A stretch of 64,000 nt of DNA from Phycisphaerales bacterium (lineage in GTDB: Bacteria; Planctomycetota; Phycisphaerae; UBA1845), in NCBI GenBank assembly GCA_020639095.1, contig JACKHH010000014.1:1-64000 (forward strand), in the 5' to 3' direction. The notes beneath the pieces were generated by a model. The model made no database searches and was not told the DNA's origin. It worked only from the letters and a program-made list of their open reading frames with translations. The first letter of the stretch is position 1. Each line of letters opens with the position of its first letter. This document shows positions 16,623 to 25,812 of the stretch, piece after piece. The translations under genes and the position numbers were made by a program.

Positions 16623-17264
16623 TTACGCGAACCCCTGCTCGCGAAGCTTTTCCAGCGTCAACCCGCCGGTCTGCCCCAACGAACGCAGGTGATGCACGAC
16701 CGTTCGCGCGATAATGTCCGACTCGATGTTCACGCGATCCCCCACTTTGCGGTCCGGCAGATTCGTGCGGTCAAGCGTCGTCGGAATGATCGCGACAGAG
16801 AATTCATCGCCACGCACCTCGGCGATCGTGAGCGAAATCCCGTCAATCGCGACCGACCCCTTGGGAATGACGTACTGCCGCACGGCATCTTCAGGCTTAA
16901 GCCAGAGCACCCACTCCGCCGGTGTGTCAATCCGCCGCACCACCTCCGCCATTCCGTCAACGTGCCCCTGCACGAAGTGCCCATCAAGGCGGCTGGTGGG
17001 TTGGAGCGAACGTTCCAGATTCACGCGATCACCGGCAGACAACCCGCCGAGGCTCGAACGCTGAAGTGTTTCGGTGATGACGTCGAAGTCCAGTTCGCTG
17101 CCACGCGCGCCGGTAACCGTCAGGCACACGCCGTTCACCGCGACGCTCGCGCCGTGCACGGCATCGCTCGCCACGATTCCCGCGTCAACGCAGAGCTTCC
17201 GCCCCCCCGCCACCGGCGAGGTACGAACAATGCGACCCGTAGTTTCGACAATTCCCGTGAACAT
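16623..17264 (-). CDS. ribE: Riboflavin synthase, alpha chain
   Basis: 213 residues, normal for the trimeric riboflavin synthase that dismutates two 6,7-dimethyl-8-ribityllumazines. Two lumazine-binding repeats are visible: MFTGIVETTGRI ... AVNGVCLTV, and DGHFVQGHVDGMAEV ... AIDGISLTI, followed by TTLDRTNLPDRKVGDRVN. The ATG at 17264 is preceded by GAGGA at about 5 nt. No FMN riboswitch was recognised upstream. Next to pdxA but separated by an inverted repeat pair, so co-transcription is uncertain. Confidence 0.96.
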   Translation of the reverse strand: MFTGIVETTGRIVRTSPVAGGRKLCVDAGIVASDAVHGASVAVNGVCLTVTGARGSELDFDVITETLQRSSLGGLSAGDRVNLERSLQPTSRLDGHFVQGHVDGMAEVVRRIDTPAEWVLWLKPEDAVRQYVIPKGSVAIDGISLTIAEVRGDEFSVAIIPTTLDRTNLPDRKVGDRVNIESDIIARTVVHHLRSLGQTGGLTLEKLREQGFA

Positions 17265-17581
17265 GGCGTCCTCGCGTTATATTGCGTACCGCTAGACTCT
17301 ATGCTGTGCGCGCAGTGAGTCAATCGGCACCGGGTCGTACCATGGGCTGGGGATGTCGAATCAGGAATTGTGGTGCAGGCATCTTGCCTGCACTCGCGAG
17401 TTGAACGGGGCATTCAACGCGCAAGTAAGCCGTCAGTTCGCGAATCACCATTGGTGACCGGATAGCCCGGTTCGCGGGCGCGGGACAAGAGCCAGTAACG
17501 AGTATTCTGTGGGACCGGTTTTCCAACCGGTCAGACCGGCTGGAAAGCCGGTCCCACATACAAACGGAATTATCTCTATCG
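17265..17581. repeat. Intergenic region with GTGG hairpins of two families
   Basis: A GCAGGC-family hairpin with GTGG at 17370-17373 (stem to 17392) and a head-to-head pair of the CCGGCT family (17509-17557; feet GTGG 17509-17512 and CCAC 17554-17557). Divergent promoters for ribE and the zinc-ribbon gene must lie between. Confidence 0.9.
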
Positions 17582-17974
17582 ATGGTTGCGTCTACTCCCA
17601 AGACTTCGCACGTGCATTGCGTTCGTTGCGGTTATGATCTCTTTGGCTGCGCGTCGCGTGTATGCCCGGAGTGCGGCTTGGACCTGCGTCGCAATCTGCG
17701 CGTCTCGCATCGGGAGCGTCGTTCGCGCTTGCTGCGTACCCTACTGCTACCAGCCGCGGTGTGGTTGGTTGTGTTCGTGGGTGGCGTGGTCGCGTTCGCG
17801 CCTGGCGATAACTTCGTCCCCAAGAACCCGCGTCTAACGCCGTCAGCCGAGTACGAATTGCTCACGCGAAACGCAATGTTCACGGCGGCCTGGCTGGCCA
17901 CCGCGGTCGCGATGACGCTTCTCGCATTGCTGCTGATCGCGGGACGCAGCTACCAACAGTCGCGAACCCAATAG
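17582..17974 (+). CDS. Small zinc-ribbon membrane protein (CGYDL family)
   Basis: 130 residues. The zinc ribbon is N-terminal here: CVRCGYDLFG ... CPECGLDLRR at residues about 14-34, then a basic linker (SHRERRSRLLRTLL) and two transmembrane segments (AAVWLVVFVGGVVAF and WLATAVAMTLLALLLIAG). It belongs to the same lineage-typical ribbon class as the proteins at 5372, 6893 and 47694 but with reversed domain order. Function unknown. Confidence 0.75.
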   Translation: MVASTPKTSHVHCVRCGYDLFGCASRVCPECGLDLRRNLRVSHRERRSRLLRTLLLPAAVWLVVFVGGVVAFAPGDNFVPKNPRLTPSAEYELLTRNAMFTAAWLATAVAMTLLALLLIAGRSYQQSRTQ

Positions 17975-18019
17975 GCAACCGATCGCCACGGCCAACAGAT
18001 CAGGCACGCGTTGCGCGCC

Positions 18020-19666
18020 CTATCCTTCCTTGAGCGCCGCGATGAGTTCCAGCATGGCCTTCTTGCCATCACCGAACATCATCAGCGTGTTTTCCGCTGC
18101 GAACAGCGGGTTGGGGATACCCGCAAAGCCGGGGCTCAGGCTGCGCTTCACCACCACGCAGGTGCGGGCTTTGTCGACGTCGATGATCGGCATGCCCGCG
18201 ATCGGGGACTTGGGATCGGTGCGCGCGACGGGGTTCACCACGTCATTCGCGCCGATCACCAGGGCGACATCGTACTGCTCCATCTCCGGGTTCACTTCAT
18301 CCATCTCGCGGAGCTTGTCGTACGGGATGTTCGCCTCAGCCAGCAACACGTTCATGTGGCCGGGCATGCGGCCCGCCACCGGGTGCACGCCGAAATCGAC
18401 CGTGCAACCTCGCGACTCCAGCAGGTTCATCAGGTCGCGGCAGGCATGCTGACATTGGGAAACCGCCATGCCGTAACCGGGGATGATGATCGCCTTCTGG
18501 GCGCTGTCGAAAAGCATCGCCACTTCCTCGGGCGACGCGGACTTGACCGTCTTGTAAACCTCGTCGGCATCGGGCGTTTCGGAGGTCGGCCCCATCTTGC
18601 CGAAAATCACGTTGGGCAGCGAGCGGTTCATCGCCTTGCACATGATCTTGGTGAGGATGATGCCCGACGCACCCACCAGCGAGCCCGCGATAATCAGCAC
18701 CGTGTTGCTGATAACGAAACCGGTCGCACACGCAGCGAGGCCCGAATAGCTGTTGAGCAGCGCGATGACCACCGGCATGTCCGCGCCACCAATCGGCTGG
18801 GTGATCAAAATGCCCAGTATCGCCGCGACGATGAAGATCAACCAATAGGCAGCATGCGCCGAACCGGTCGGCATGCCGTTCGTTCCGTACGAAACCGTGA
18901 GCCACCAACCGAGCAGAATGCAAACGACAACAAGGACTCCATTGAACACCTGCTGCGCGGAAAACATGGATCCATTGGGAATCCACTTCACGTTTTGCAG
19001 CTTGTAGTACGCGACAATACTGCCAAAGAACGTAATTGATCCGATGAAGCCCGAAAGCGCCGTGGCCACACCTGTCTGCACCGTAGCGGCTTCATAGAAG
19101 AGCGCCGCACCGGCGACAAGCACCGACGCGATACCGCCAAAACCATTGAAGAGCGCGACCATTTCGGGCATCGCGGTCATTTCGACCTTGATGGCTTTGT
19201 ATCCGCCGTACGCCCCACCAATCACCAAGCCGATTATGATCCAGACCCAATTCAGCCCGCCGACGGTAAGCGTCGCAACCACTGCAAGGAGCATTCCCGC
19301 GGCACTGATAAGATTGCCGTTCACCGCCGTTCGCGGATGCGTCAACCACTTGAGGCCTGCGATGAACAGGATCGACGCGATGAGGTACGCCAGCCGACGT
19401 CCCGAACTGGAACGCGAACCGTGCACCGCCTCACCCTCAACAACCTCACCAAGACCGCCATCGTCGGCAGGTGCGAGTTGTTCTGCCGCACCACCTTCGT
19501 CGTCACCGGCGACGTCAGCGTTGTCATCGTCGTGCTGAATCGCACCGGCGGTGTGTTCGGCTTGGTCGCGGCGCAACTCGGTGCTGGGCGTCGCTGTGGG
19601 AACTTCATGGTCAGTCGGTTGCCCGAAGGAGCAAACCGCGACGAGAATTAGCAGCAGATTGAGCAT
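18020..19666 (-). CDS. pntB: Proton-translocating NAD(P) transhydrogenase, beta subunit, with N-terminal extension
   Basis: 548 residues; the usual PntB is about 460. The conserved part begins near residue 90 (LAYLIASILFIAGLKWLTHP) with the multi-span membrane domain, then the NADP(H)-binding domain III: IIPGYGMAVSQCQ, DFGVHPVAGRMPGHMNVLLAE, VIGANDVVNPVA, SPIAGMPI, VVVKRSLSPGFAG. The first 88 residues form a signal-like hydrophobic start (MLNLLLILVAVCSFG) and a very acidic linker. The ATG at 19666 has GGAAG upstream, so the extension looks translated. The complex uses the proton gradient to make NADPH. Downstream gene of pntAA-pntAB-pntB. Confidence 0.95.
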   Translation of the reverse strand: MLNLLLILVAVCSFGQPTDHEVPTATPSTELRRDQAEHTAGAIQHDDDNADVAGDDEGGAAEQLAPADDGGLGEVVEGEAVHGSRSSSGRRLAYLIASILFIAGLKWLTHPRTAVNGNLISAAGMLLAVVATLTVGGLNWVWIIIGLVIGGAYGGYKAIKVEMTAMPEMVALFNGFGGIASVLVAGAALFYEAATVQTGVATALSGFIGSITFFGSIVAYYKLQNVKWIPNGSMFSAQQVFNGVLVVVCILLGWWLTVSYGTNGMPTGSAHAAYWLIFIVAAILGILITQPIGGADMPVVIALLNSYSGLAACATGFVISNTVLIIAGSLVGASGIILTKIMCKAMNRSLPNVIFGKMGPTSETPDADEVYKTVKSASPEEVAMLFDSAQKAIIIPGYGMAVSQCQHACRDLMNLLESRGCTVDFGVHPVAGRMPGHMNVLLAEANIPYDKLREMDEVNPEMEQYDVALVIGANDVVNPVARTDPKSPIAGMPIIDVDKARTCVVVKRSLSPGFAGIPNPLFAAENTLMMFGDGKKAMLELIAALKEG

Positions 19667-19696
19667 TTTGCGTTCTTCCGCTTGGTTATCGGGATG

Positions 19697-19724
19697 GCCC
19701 CCTGCTTGGCGCAGGGGGTTCTGA
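19697..19724 (-). repeat. AGAACCCC hairpin
   Basis: Minus-strand copy of the AGAACCCC hairpin, between pntAB and pntB. It is in the transcribed gap of the operon, so it may affect expression between the two subunits. Confidence 0.85.
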
Positions 19725-19738
19725 TTCTCTAACTGGCG

Positions 19739-20011
19739 CTACTTCTTCTTGAACATGCCGAGCATGCGGTGCGTGACCGCATAACCGCCAATAACGTTGA
19801 TCGTGGCGAAGGCGACGGCAAGACAGCCGACGATATTCGCAGCAAGTCCATCATGACCGGCCGCGAGCACCGCACCCACCAGCGTGATACCCGAGATCGC
19901 GTTCGATCCCGACATCAACGGCGTGTGCAGCGTTGGCGGAACTTTCGTGATGATTTCGCGGCCGACGTACATCGCCAGCGCGAAGATCGTCAAACCAGTG
20001 ACAAGATCCAT
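19739..20011 (-). CDS. pntAB: NAD(P) transhydrogenase alpha subunit, membrane part
   Basis: 90 residues with three hydrophobic segments (LVTGLTIFALAMYVGREI, SGITLVGAVLAAG, LAVAFATINVIGGYAV), matching the C-terminal membrane domain of PntA when it is split as a separate gene. Its start ATG overlaps the pntAA stop by one base (TGATG), so translation is coupled. With PntB it forms the proton channel. Confidence 0.94.
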   Translation of the reverse strand: MDLVTGLTIFALAMYVGREIITKVPPTLHTPLMSGSNAISGITLVGAVLAAGHDGLAANIVGCLAVAFATINVIGGYAVTHRMLGMFKKK

Positions 20012-21234
20012 CAGCCGTTACCTCCTTCCGCCGCGCCGGACGCGGCAGCAGGTTCGGGTTCCTTTGCGGGCGGGTTCAATGCGGGCAGACCCATCAGATC
20101 GCGAACGCGGGCATGCGTGACCTCGCCGCCGTGCGTCACCACGCAACCCGACGTGATCTCATCGCTCATGTCCACCTTCCACGCGCCGTCCTTCACAAAA
20201 TGGTTCAGCAGCGTTTGTATGTTCCGTGCGTACATCTGCGACGCGTGCACCGCAATCGTCGAAGGCAGATTCGACGGGCCGATGATCGTCACGCCGTTTT
20301 CCACCACCGTCTCGTCGCACTTCGTCAGTTCACAGTTACCACCGCGTTCAGCCGCCAGGTCGATGATGACCGAACCGGGCTTCATCCCGCGGACCATGTC
20401 CGCCGTGATGAGCACCGGCGACTTCTTGCCGGGAATCGCTGCCGTGGTAATCACCGCGTCATTCTCTGCGACGACGCGGGCCATCATCTCGCGCTGCTTG
20501 CGAATGAAGTCCTCACCCATTTCCTTGGCGTACCCGCCCTTGTCTTCCGCGGCCTTTGTATCCAGGTCCATCTCGACGAACTTCGCGCCGAGGCTTTCGA
20601 CCTGCTCCTTCACGGCTGGGCGTACGTCATAACCGGAGACAATCGCCCCCAGACGCTTCGCCGTCGCAATCGCCTGCAAACCGGCGACACCGGCTCCAAT
20701 GACGAAGAACCGCGCGGGAGCGATGGTACCCGCCGCCGTCATCATCATCGGGCACATACGCGGAAGCGTGTCCGCCGCGATCAACACGGCTTTGTAGCCC
20801 GCGATGTTCGCCATGCTCGAGAGCGCGTCCATGCTCTGCGCGCGGGTGATTCGCGGAACCAGCTCCATGCTGACCGCCGTGATCTTCCGCTCAGCCAGCT
20901 TGCGCACGAGATCGAAGTCGATGAGCGGATCGAGGAAGGTGACGAGCACCGCGCCTTCCTTGAGCAGGTCGGCTTCATTGCCACCGGCTGCGTCGTTTTG
21001 ACCGGGTTTGGTGGCTTTGACGACGATGTCCGCTTCGCTGAAGAGTTTGCGTGCGTCGGATTCGACGGTAGCGCCCGCAGAACGGTACGACTCATCATCA
21101 TGTGCGGAAGCAACACCGGCACCGGATTGCACGACGACCTCCAGGCCGGCTTTGATCAGCTTCGCGCACGATTCGGGAATGAGCGCGACGCGATTTTCGC
21201 CGGGCTGGGTTTCAAGAGGTACGGCGATTTTCAT
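20011..21234 (-). CDS. pntAA: NAD(P) transhydrogenase alpha subunit, NAD-binding part
   Basis: 407 residues, the soluble domain I of transhydrogenase, related to alanine dehydrogenase. Seen: MKIAVPLETQPGENRVALIP at the start, RITRAQSMDALSSMANIAGY, the Rossmann motif VIGAGVAGLQA, DVRPAVKEQVESLG, TAAIPGKKSPVLIT, MKPGSVIIDLAAERGGN. The ATG at 21234 is used because GAGGTG lies just before it; a GTG two codons upstream is in frame. First gene of the three-gene operon. Confidence 0.95.
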   Translation of the reverse strand: MKIAVPLETQPGENRVALIPESCAKLIKAGLEVVVQSGAGVASAHDDESYRSAGATVESDARKLFSEADIVVKATKPGQNDAAGGNEADLLKEGAVLVTFLDPLIDFDLVRKLAERKITAVSMELVPRITRAQSMDALSSMANIAGYKAVLIAADTLPRMCPMMMTAAGTIAPARFFVIGAGVAGLQAIATAKRLGAIVSGYDVRPAVKEQVESLGAKFVEMDLDTKAAEDKGGYAKEMGEDFIRKQREMMARVVAENDAVITTAAIPGKKSPVLITADMVRGMKPGSVIIDLAAERGGNCELTKCDETVVENGVTIIGPSNLPSTIAVHASQMYARNIQTLLNHFVKDGAWKVDMSDEITSGCVVTHGGEVTHARVRDLMGLPALNPPAKEPEPAAASGAAEGGNG

Positions 21235-21796
21235 AGACACCTCGTTGAGACAGGCACCTGTTCAGTGATCGCGGGCGAACAGCGAGCACTGAAACGGGCA
21301 AGGTTACCCCAATGGTAGTGGGGTCGCGGAAATCGGCTGCGGACCTTTCGCGCCATCGGTCCCACGCCATTATTGAGCGAACTGCGTCCGCTCACCGCGT
21401 TCACATTGTTCTTTGTCGGCAATCGGCCGCGCCGCACTTTGCCCCGCGCTTGACCACGCCGGTCGCGCGGAGGTTCGCGGTCGAGGCTTGCCGCGTGTCA
21501 CGAGAGTGTAACTCGGCGCATCGCCGAGGCAAGACGCAACATCCCGAGCAGTCCCGAAAATCGCTCGGTTTACGCGGAATTCTTCGCGATCACGAATAAA
21601 CCGGAAGGCGGCGATATCGCTGGCGTCGAGTGTGTGCGAACATGTTCACGTTGAGCCCGGCGCGAACCACTACCTTGACACCGGCGTTACGGTGTATAGA
21701 AATCCGGAATCAATCGGGCCCGGATGCGGTAATACACCCGCACCGGCATCCCGCCCGATACGCGATGATTCAGTCACGAGTTCCGAGGTTGTCGCC
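21235..21796. other. Intergenic region between divergent pntAA and the ABC operon
   Basis: About 560 bases. A candidate -35 TTGACA (21675-21680) and -10 TATAGA (21695-21700) face the ABC operon but with only a 14-nt spacer, so it is weak. A GAACATGTTC palindrome lies at 21638-21647. No repeat family copy and no supported gene. Confidence 0.4.
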
Positions 21797-22738
21797 ATGA
21801 TAGAGGTGAAGAACCTGTGCAAACGCTATGGGCCGGTGCTGGCGGTGGACGGCATCAGCTTCGATGTCAGTGAGGGCGAGATAGTCGGCTTCCTCGGGCC
21901 CAACGGCGCGGGCAAGACGAGCACGATCCGCGTCCTCACGTGTTACCACCCCGCCACCTCGGGCAGCGCGCGAATCGGCGGGTACGACGTCTTCACGCAG
22001 TCGCTCGAAGTGCGCCGCCTGATCGGGTATCTGCCCGAATCGACACCGCTCTACCCCGAAATGCGCGTCCGCGAGTACCTCAACTTCCGTGGCAAGCTCC
22101 ACGGGCTGAGTGCGGGCGAACGCGGCGACGCGATTACCCGCGTCACTGGGCGCTGCTGGTTGAAGGATTTCATCGACCGGCCCATCGGGCACCTGTCGAA
22201 GGGTATGCGGCAGCGCGTCGGCTTGGCGGACGCCCTGCTGTGCAATCCGAAGGTGCTCGTGCTCGACGAGCCGACCATCGGCCTGGACCCCACCCAGATC
22301 CGCGAGACCCGCAACCTCATCAAGCAACTTGGCCAAGACCACACGATCCTGTTCAGCTCGCACATTCTCAGCGAGGTCGAGCAGACGTGCAGCCGGATCA
22401 TCATCATCGCCGGCGGCAAGCTGATCGCGAGGGGTACGCCGGAGGAATTGCGACACAACATCAGCGCGGAATCCCGGCTGATCGCGGAGGTTCGCGGTCC
22501 GTCGGCGGACGTGAAGAGCGCGGTCGGTGGCATGGGCGGGGTTGCGAGCGTCGAGCTTGCGGAAGTCGACGGCTGGTGCCGCCTGAAGATCGCGGGCAAC
22601 GGCGGGTCGGACATTCGCGAACCGCTGGCGAAGCTGCTGCACGATCGCGGCTGGGGTGTCCGCGAGCTGCGCCGCGAAACACCGACACTGGAAGACTACT
22701 TCGTCAAAGTAATCGCGCAGCAAAGCGGCGCGGCGTAA
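21797..22738 (+). CDS. ABC transporter ATP-binding protein (GldA/NosF-like)
   Basis: 313 residues. Walker A GPNGAGKTS near residue 36, Q-loop region YLPESTPLYPEMRV, signature LSKGMRQRVGLA, Walker B VLVLDEPTIGLDP, and the H-loop in SSHILSEVEQ. The C-terminal extension (LIAEVRGPSADVKSAV ...) is usual in ABC-2 type ATPases. The ATG at 21797 follows CGAGG. First gene of an ATPase - permease - GldG-like - DUF4340 operon, the bacterial Gld-like exporter set. Substrate unknown; gliding motility is not implied. Confidence 0.93.
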   Translation: MIEVKNLCKRYGPVLAVDGISFDVSEGEIVGFLGPNGAGKTSTIRVLTCYHPATSGSARIGGYDVFTQSLEVRRLIGYLPESTPLYPEMRVREYLNFRGKLHGLSAGERGDAITRVTGRCWLKDFIDRPIGHLSKGMRQRVGLADALLCNPKVLVLDEPTIGLDPTQIRETRNLIKQLGQDHTILFSSHILSEVEQTCSRIIIIAGGKLIARGTPEELRHNISAESRLIAEVRGPSADVKSAVGGMGGVASVELAEVDGWCRLKIAGNGGSDIREPLAKLLHDRGWGVRELRRETPTLEDYFVKVIAQQSGAA

Positions 22739-22966
22739 TTGAGAAAACCGTATTTTGTGGACACCGAACCCCCCTCCCTCCGGGAGGGGCACGGGGAGGG
22801 CGATAGCGAATAACGCCGAGTTTGGGAAAAACGCGGCGACATCGTGAATCACCCCCACCTGACCTCCCCCAAAGGGGGAGGGGTTAAACGAAACCGGCGG
22901 GCAATAGCCCGCCCTACCTGAAGTTGCCGGTGGGCATATGGCCCGCCCTACTTGCGAGATGAGACG
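22739..22966. repeat. Repeat insert inside the ABC operon
   Basis: Between the ATPase and permease genes: a CCCTCCCTCCGGGAGGGG / GGGGGAGGGG palindromic stretch (about 22769-22885) and two minus-strand GTAG-footed hairpins in direct order (22896-22917, foot 22914-22917; 22929-22951, foot 22948-22951). The gap of 228 nt is otherwise empty. Confidence 0.88.
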
Positions 22967-23683
22967 ATGCGAAACGTTTGTCCCATCACCCAGCGTGAGT
23001 TGAATGCGTATTTCTTTTCGCCCATCGCATACGCGGTGCTGGCGATCTTCATGCTCACGCTTGGCATTCTGTTCATGTTGACGACGTTCGTCGCGGGCGG
23101 TGATTCATCGCTGCGGCAACTCGTCGGATTGATGCCGCTGGTATTGGCGATCTTCCTGCCCATCCTCACGATGCGGCTGCTCGCTGACGAATTCCGCAGC
23201 GGAACAATCGAAACGCTCATGACCGCACCGGTCGACGAAACCGAGGTGATTCTCGGCAAATTCTTCGGCGCGCTCGTGTTCTACTGCATCATGTTGCTGG
23301 CGATGCTCGCGTTCGCGATCGTGATTGCTGCGTTCGGCAGGCTCGACTTCGGCCTGCTCAGCGCCACATACATCGGATTGCTGCTGCTTGGCGGGTTGTA
23401 CATCGCGGTGGGCGTTTTCTTCAGCGCGTGTACCAGCAACCAGATCATAGCTGCCGTGTGTACCATCGTTCCGCTGATGGCGTTCACGTTTCTCGCGGAC
23501 TTCCTCGCGACGAAGGTCAGCGGTTTCTGGGGCTTGATTCTCCACCACCTTTCGATTCAGGAGCACTTCGGCGACTTCGCCCGCGGGCTCGTTGATCTGA
23601 ACGACGTGGTGTTCTTCCTGACGACAGCCGTGCTGTTTCTGTTCTTCGCGGTCAAAGTGTTGGAGTCGCGACGATGGCGGTAG
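22967..23683 (+). CDS. ABC-2 type permease subunit (GldF-like)
   Basis: 238 residues with six predicted membrane segments: YFFSPIAYAVLAIFMLTLGI, LVGLMPLVLAIFLPIL, FGALVFYCIMLLAMLAFAIV, YIGLLLLGGLYIAVGVFFSA, IIAAVCTIVPLMAFTFLADF and the C-terminal VVFFLTTAVLFLFFAVKVL. The first helix region ITQRELNAYFFSP and EFRSGTIETLMTAPV are typical of the GldF/ABC-2 class. The start may be ATG 22952 or 22967. The 3' end overlaps the next gene by 10 nt, so translation is coupled. Confidence 0.9.
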   Translation: MRNVCPITQRELNAYFFSPIAYAVLAIFMLTLGILFMLTTFVAGGDSSLRQLVGLMPLVLAIFLPILTMRLLADEFRSGTIETLMTAPVDETEVILGKFFGALVFYCIMLLAMLAFAIVIAAFGRLDFGLLSATYIGLLLLGGLYIAVGVFFSACTSNQIIAAVCTIVPLMAFTFLADFLATKVSGFWGLILHHLSIQEHFGDFARGLVDLNDVVFFLTTAVLFLFFAVKVLESRRWR

Positions 23684-25806
23684 ACAATCACAAATCAAAC
23701 GGTGGCAACCACTGGCTGGTCGGCGCCAACGTCGGACTCATGATCGGTCTGGCGATTGTGCTCGTGGCTGCGTTGCAGTTCGCCGGTTACCACTGGAGCA
23801 GTCGTGTCGATCTCACCTCGACGGGTATCAACAGCCTGACCCCGGCGACGACGTCGATGCTGCGCGATCTCGACACGCCGGTGAAGCTCGTCAGTCTGTA
23901 TTTCAAGACCGACATCGAGGACGAAGACCAGAACCGCTATCGCTCGGCGGTCAACGACCTCATCGGGCTGTACCGTTCGACGAATCGTGGGAAGATCAAG
24001 ACGGAAGAGATCAACCCGCTCCAGGATCATGACAAGCGGAAAGAGCTGTTCACCGAGCTGACGAAGCTGCCCAAATTCAAAGACGAAGCCGCGGGCCATA
24101 TCGCCGCCGTCGACAACTTCCGCGAAAACGTTCTGCCGCTGGTCAATGAGGTGATCTCCGGCGAGTTGCAACGCCTCGGTGCGTTCACTGCGCTTGAGGG
24201 CCAGGACGATCGCCTCATCGGCCAGGTCCGGCAGATGTATACGCAGGCGCAGGAAGACCTGGAGCAGGCGTCGATTGAGATTTCCGACGCGATGTCGTCT
24301 GAGGTACCGCTTTACAGCGGCGCGACCGCGAGCATTCGCCAACTCGGGTCCGACATCCAACGCATGCTCAACAACGTCATCAGCGTGGGCGAACAGATCG
24401 CCGCGAACCCGCAAGGATTTTCCCCAGCCGTCGCCGGCTACTTCCAGGAAGCGAGCGATCGCTATTCCGCGCTGCTCCAGGCGCTCCAGGCGCAACAGAC
24501 TTCCATCGAAGCGCTGGGCACGCTCAGCTTTGACGATGTCGTTCGCGACCTCCGCGGCGACACGAACAACGCCCTGCTGGTGATGACCGACAAGGGCGCG
24601 AAGGTCGTCCCCTTCCGCACGATTTGGCCGCTCATCGATCCGCGGATGCCCAATGGTGGTTTCAAGGATCGCAAGTTCCAGGGTGAGCAGAAGGTGACGT
24701 CCGCGATCCTGCAACTGACCGAAGACAAAAAGCCAGCCGTCATCTTCGTGCGCTACGGCGGCACGCCGCTGCTCACCGGCGGGTTCATGCCGGGCCAGCC
24801 GCAACCGACGTATCGCCAGATGATGACCAACCTGGAAGACGTGAACTTCACGGTACACGAGTGGGACCTGGCGGAGTCCGACACCGCGCCGGAAATCGAT
24901 CCGGAACCCTCGCGGAAGATCTTCGTGGTCATGCGGCCCATGCCCTCGACCCCGCAGATGCCGGGCCAACCGCCGCAAACTCCGCCGTTCACCCCGCAGA
25001 AGCTCGAAGCGCTCAAGACCGCCATGGGGGAAAACCCACGCGCGATTTTCGTGGCCGGCTTCATGCCGTCGATGGGCGGGATGGCGTCGCCTTATGAATA
25101 CAACGACTACCTGCGTGAAACCTGGGGCATCGACGCTCCGGGCGACACCGTGCTGCTCTTCGCCGAGGAATACGAACCGCAGAAGTTCCGCTTCCAGCGG
25201 AATCCGCTCGACATTCAGGAAGTGCGTTTCGGCGACAACGTGCTGGCGGAAGGGCTGTCCACGATGCGCACGACGTTCCCGCTCGTCTCACCGCTCTCAT
25301 TGATCGAAAAGGCGCCGGAAGGCGTCACCACGGACAAGCTGCTGTGGGCGCCGCAGCGTCCCGGCTTGTGGGCGGTGAAAGACGTGTCGTACTACGTGAA
25401 ACAACAGACCAATGAATACATCGTCCGCAATCCGGAAGATCGCACCGGCGACTTCATGATCGGAGCCACCGCGAGCAAGGGCGACGACAAAGGCAAAATC
25501 GTGGTGATCGCATCGAGCGAGTTCGCCAGCGATCGCGTCGCGCTTGCCTCCGAGATGGCGCTCACGTCGCAGGGTGTGACGATACGTCCGCGAAATCCGG
25601 GCAACGCAGCCCTCTTCATCAACTCGTTGCATTGGCTCAATGACAACATCAAGTGGATGAATCTCGGATCGCCGATCGACACGACCACGCTCGCGGTGGA
25701 CGAGGGTTCCGCGTCGATGAAGTTCGTCTGGGTGCTGTGCGTGTTGATTCTGCCCGGACTCGCGGCGTGCGGTGGGGTTTTTGTCTGGATGGTGCGGCGG
25801 AGGTAA
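23674..25806 (+). CDS. GldG-like ABC transport auxiliary protein
   Basis: 710 residues. One N-terminal transmembrane segment (VGLMIGLAIVLVAALQFAG), then the DLTSTGINSLTPATTSMLRD motif region typical of GldG/ABC_transp_aux proteins, a large extracytoplasmic domain and a C-terminal membrane anchor (FVWVLCVLILPGLAACGGVFVWM). VIFVRYGGTPL ... and AIFVAGFMPS mark the DUF-type core; Pro-rich STPQMPGQPPQTPPFTP forms a linker. It works with the adjacent ATPase and permease at the inner membrane; cargo unknown. Confidence 0.9.
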   Translation: MAVDNHKSNGGNHWLVGANVGLMIGLAIVLVAALQFAGYHWSSRVDLTSTGINSLTPATTSMLRDLDTPVKLVSLYFKTDIEDEDQNRYRSAVNDLIGLYRSTNRGKIKTEEINPLQDHDKRKELFTELTKLPKFKDEAAGHIAAVDNFRENVLPLVNEVISGELQRLGAFTALEGQDDRLIGQVRQMYTQAQEDLEQASIEISDAMSSEVPLYSGATASIRQLGSDIQRMLNNVISVGEQIAANPQGFSPAVAGYFQEASDRYSALLQALQAQQTSIEALGTLSFDDVVRDLRGDTNNALLVMTDKGAKVVPFRTIWPLIDPRMPNGGFKDRKFQGEQKVTSAILQLTEDKKPAVIFVRYGGTPLLTGGFMPGQPQPTYRQMMTNLEDVNFTVHEWDLAESDTAPEIDPEPSRKIFVVMRPMPSTPQMPGQPPQTPPFTPQKLEALKTAMGENPRAIFVAGFMPSMGGMASPYEYNDYLRETWGIDAPGDTVLLFAEEYEPQKFRFQRNPLDIQEVRFGDNVLAEGLSTMRTTFPLVSPLSLIEKAPEGVTTDKLLWAPQRPGLWAVKDVSYYVKQQTNEYIVRNPEDRTGDFMIGATASKGDDKGKIVVIASSEFASDRVALASEMALTSQGVTIRPRNPGNAALFINSLHWLNDNIKWMNLGSPIDTTTLAVDEGSASMKFVWVLCVLILPGLAACGGVFVWMVRRR

Positions 25807-25812
25807 CCGGCG

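Noticed and set aside
16359..17318. 319-codon plus-strand frame across ribE
   Set aside because: Antisense to riboflavin synthase and passing through the AGAACCCC repeat pair.
21638..21647. GAACATGTTC palindrome as a LexA box
   Set aside because: The Gram-positive-type LexA box needs GAAC-N4-GTTC; here the spacer is two bases, and neighbours are not SOS genes.
21675..21700. TTGACA/TATAGA as a confident promoter of the ABC operon
   Set aside because: A spacer of 14 nt is too short for a normal sigma-70 promoter; kept only as a note in the intergenic entry.
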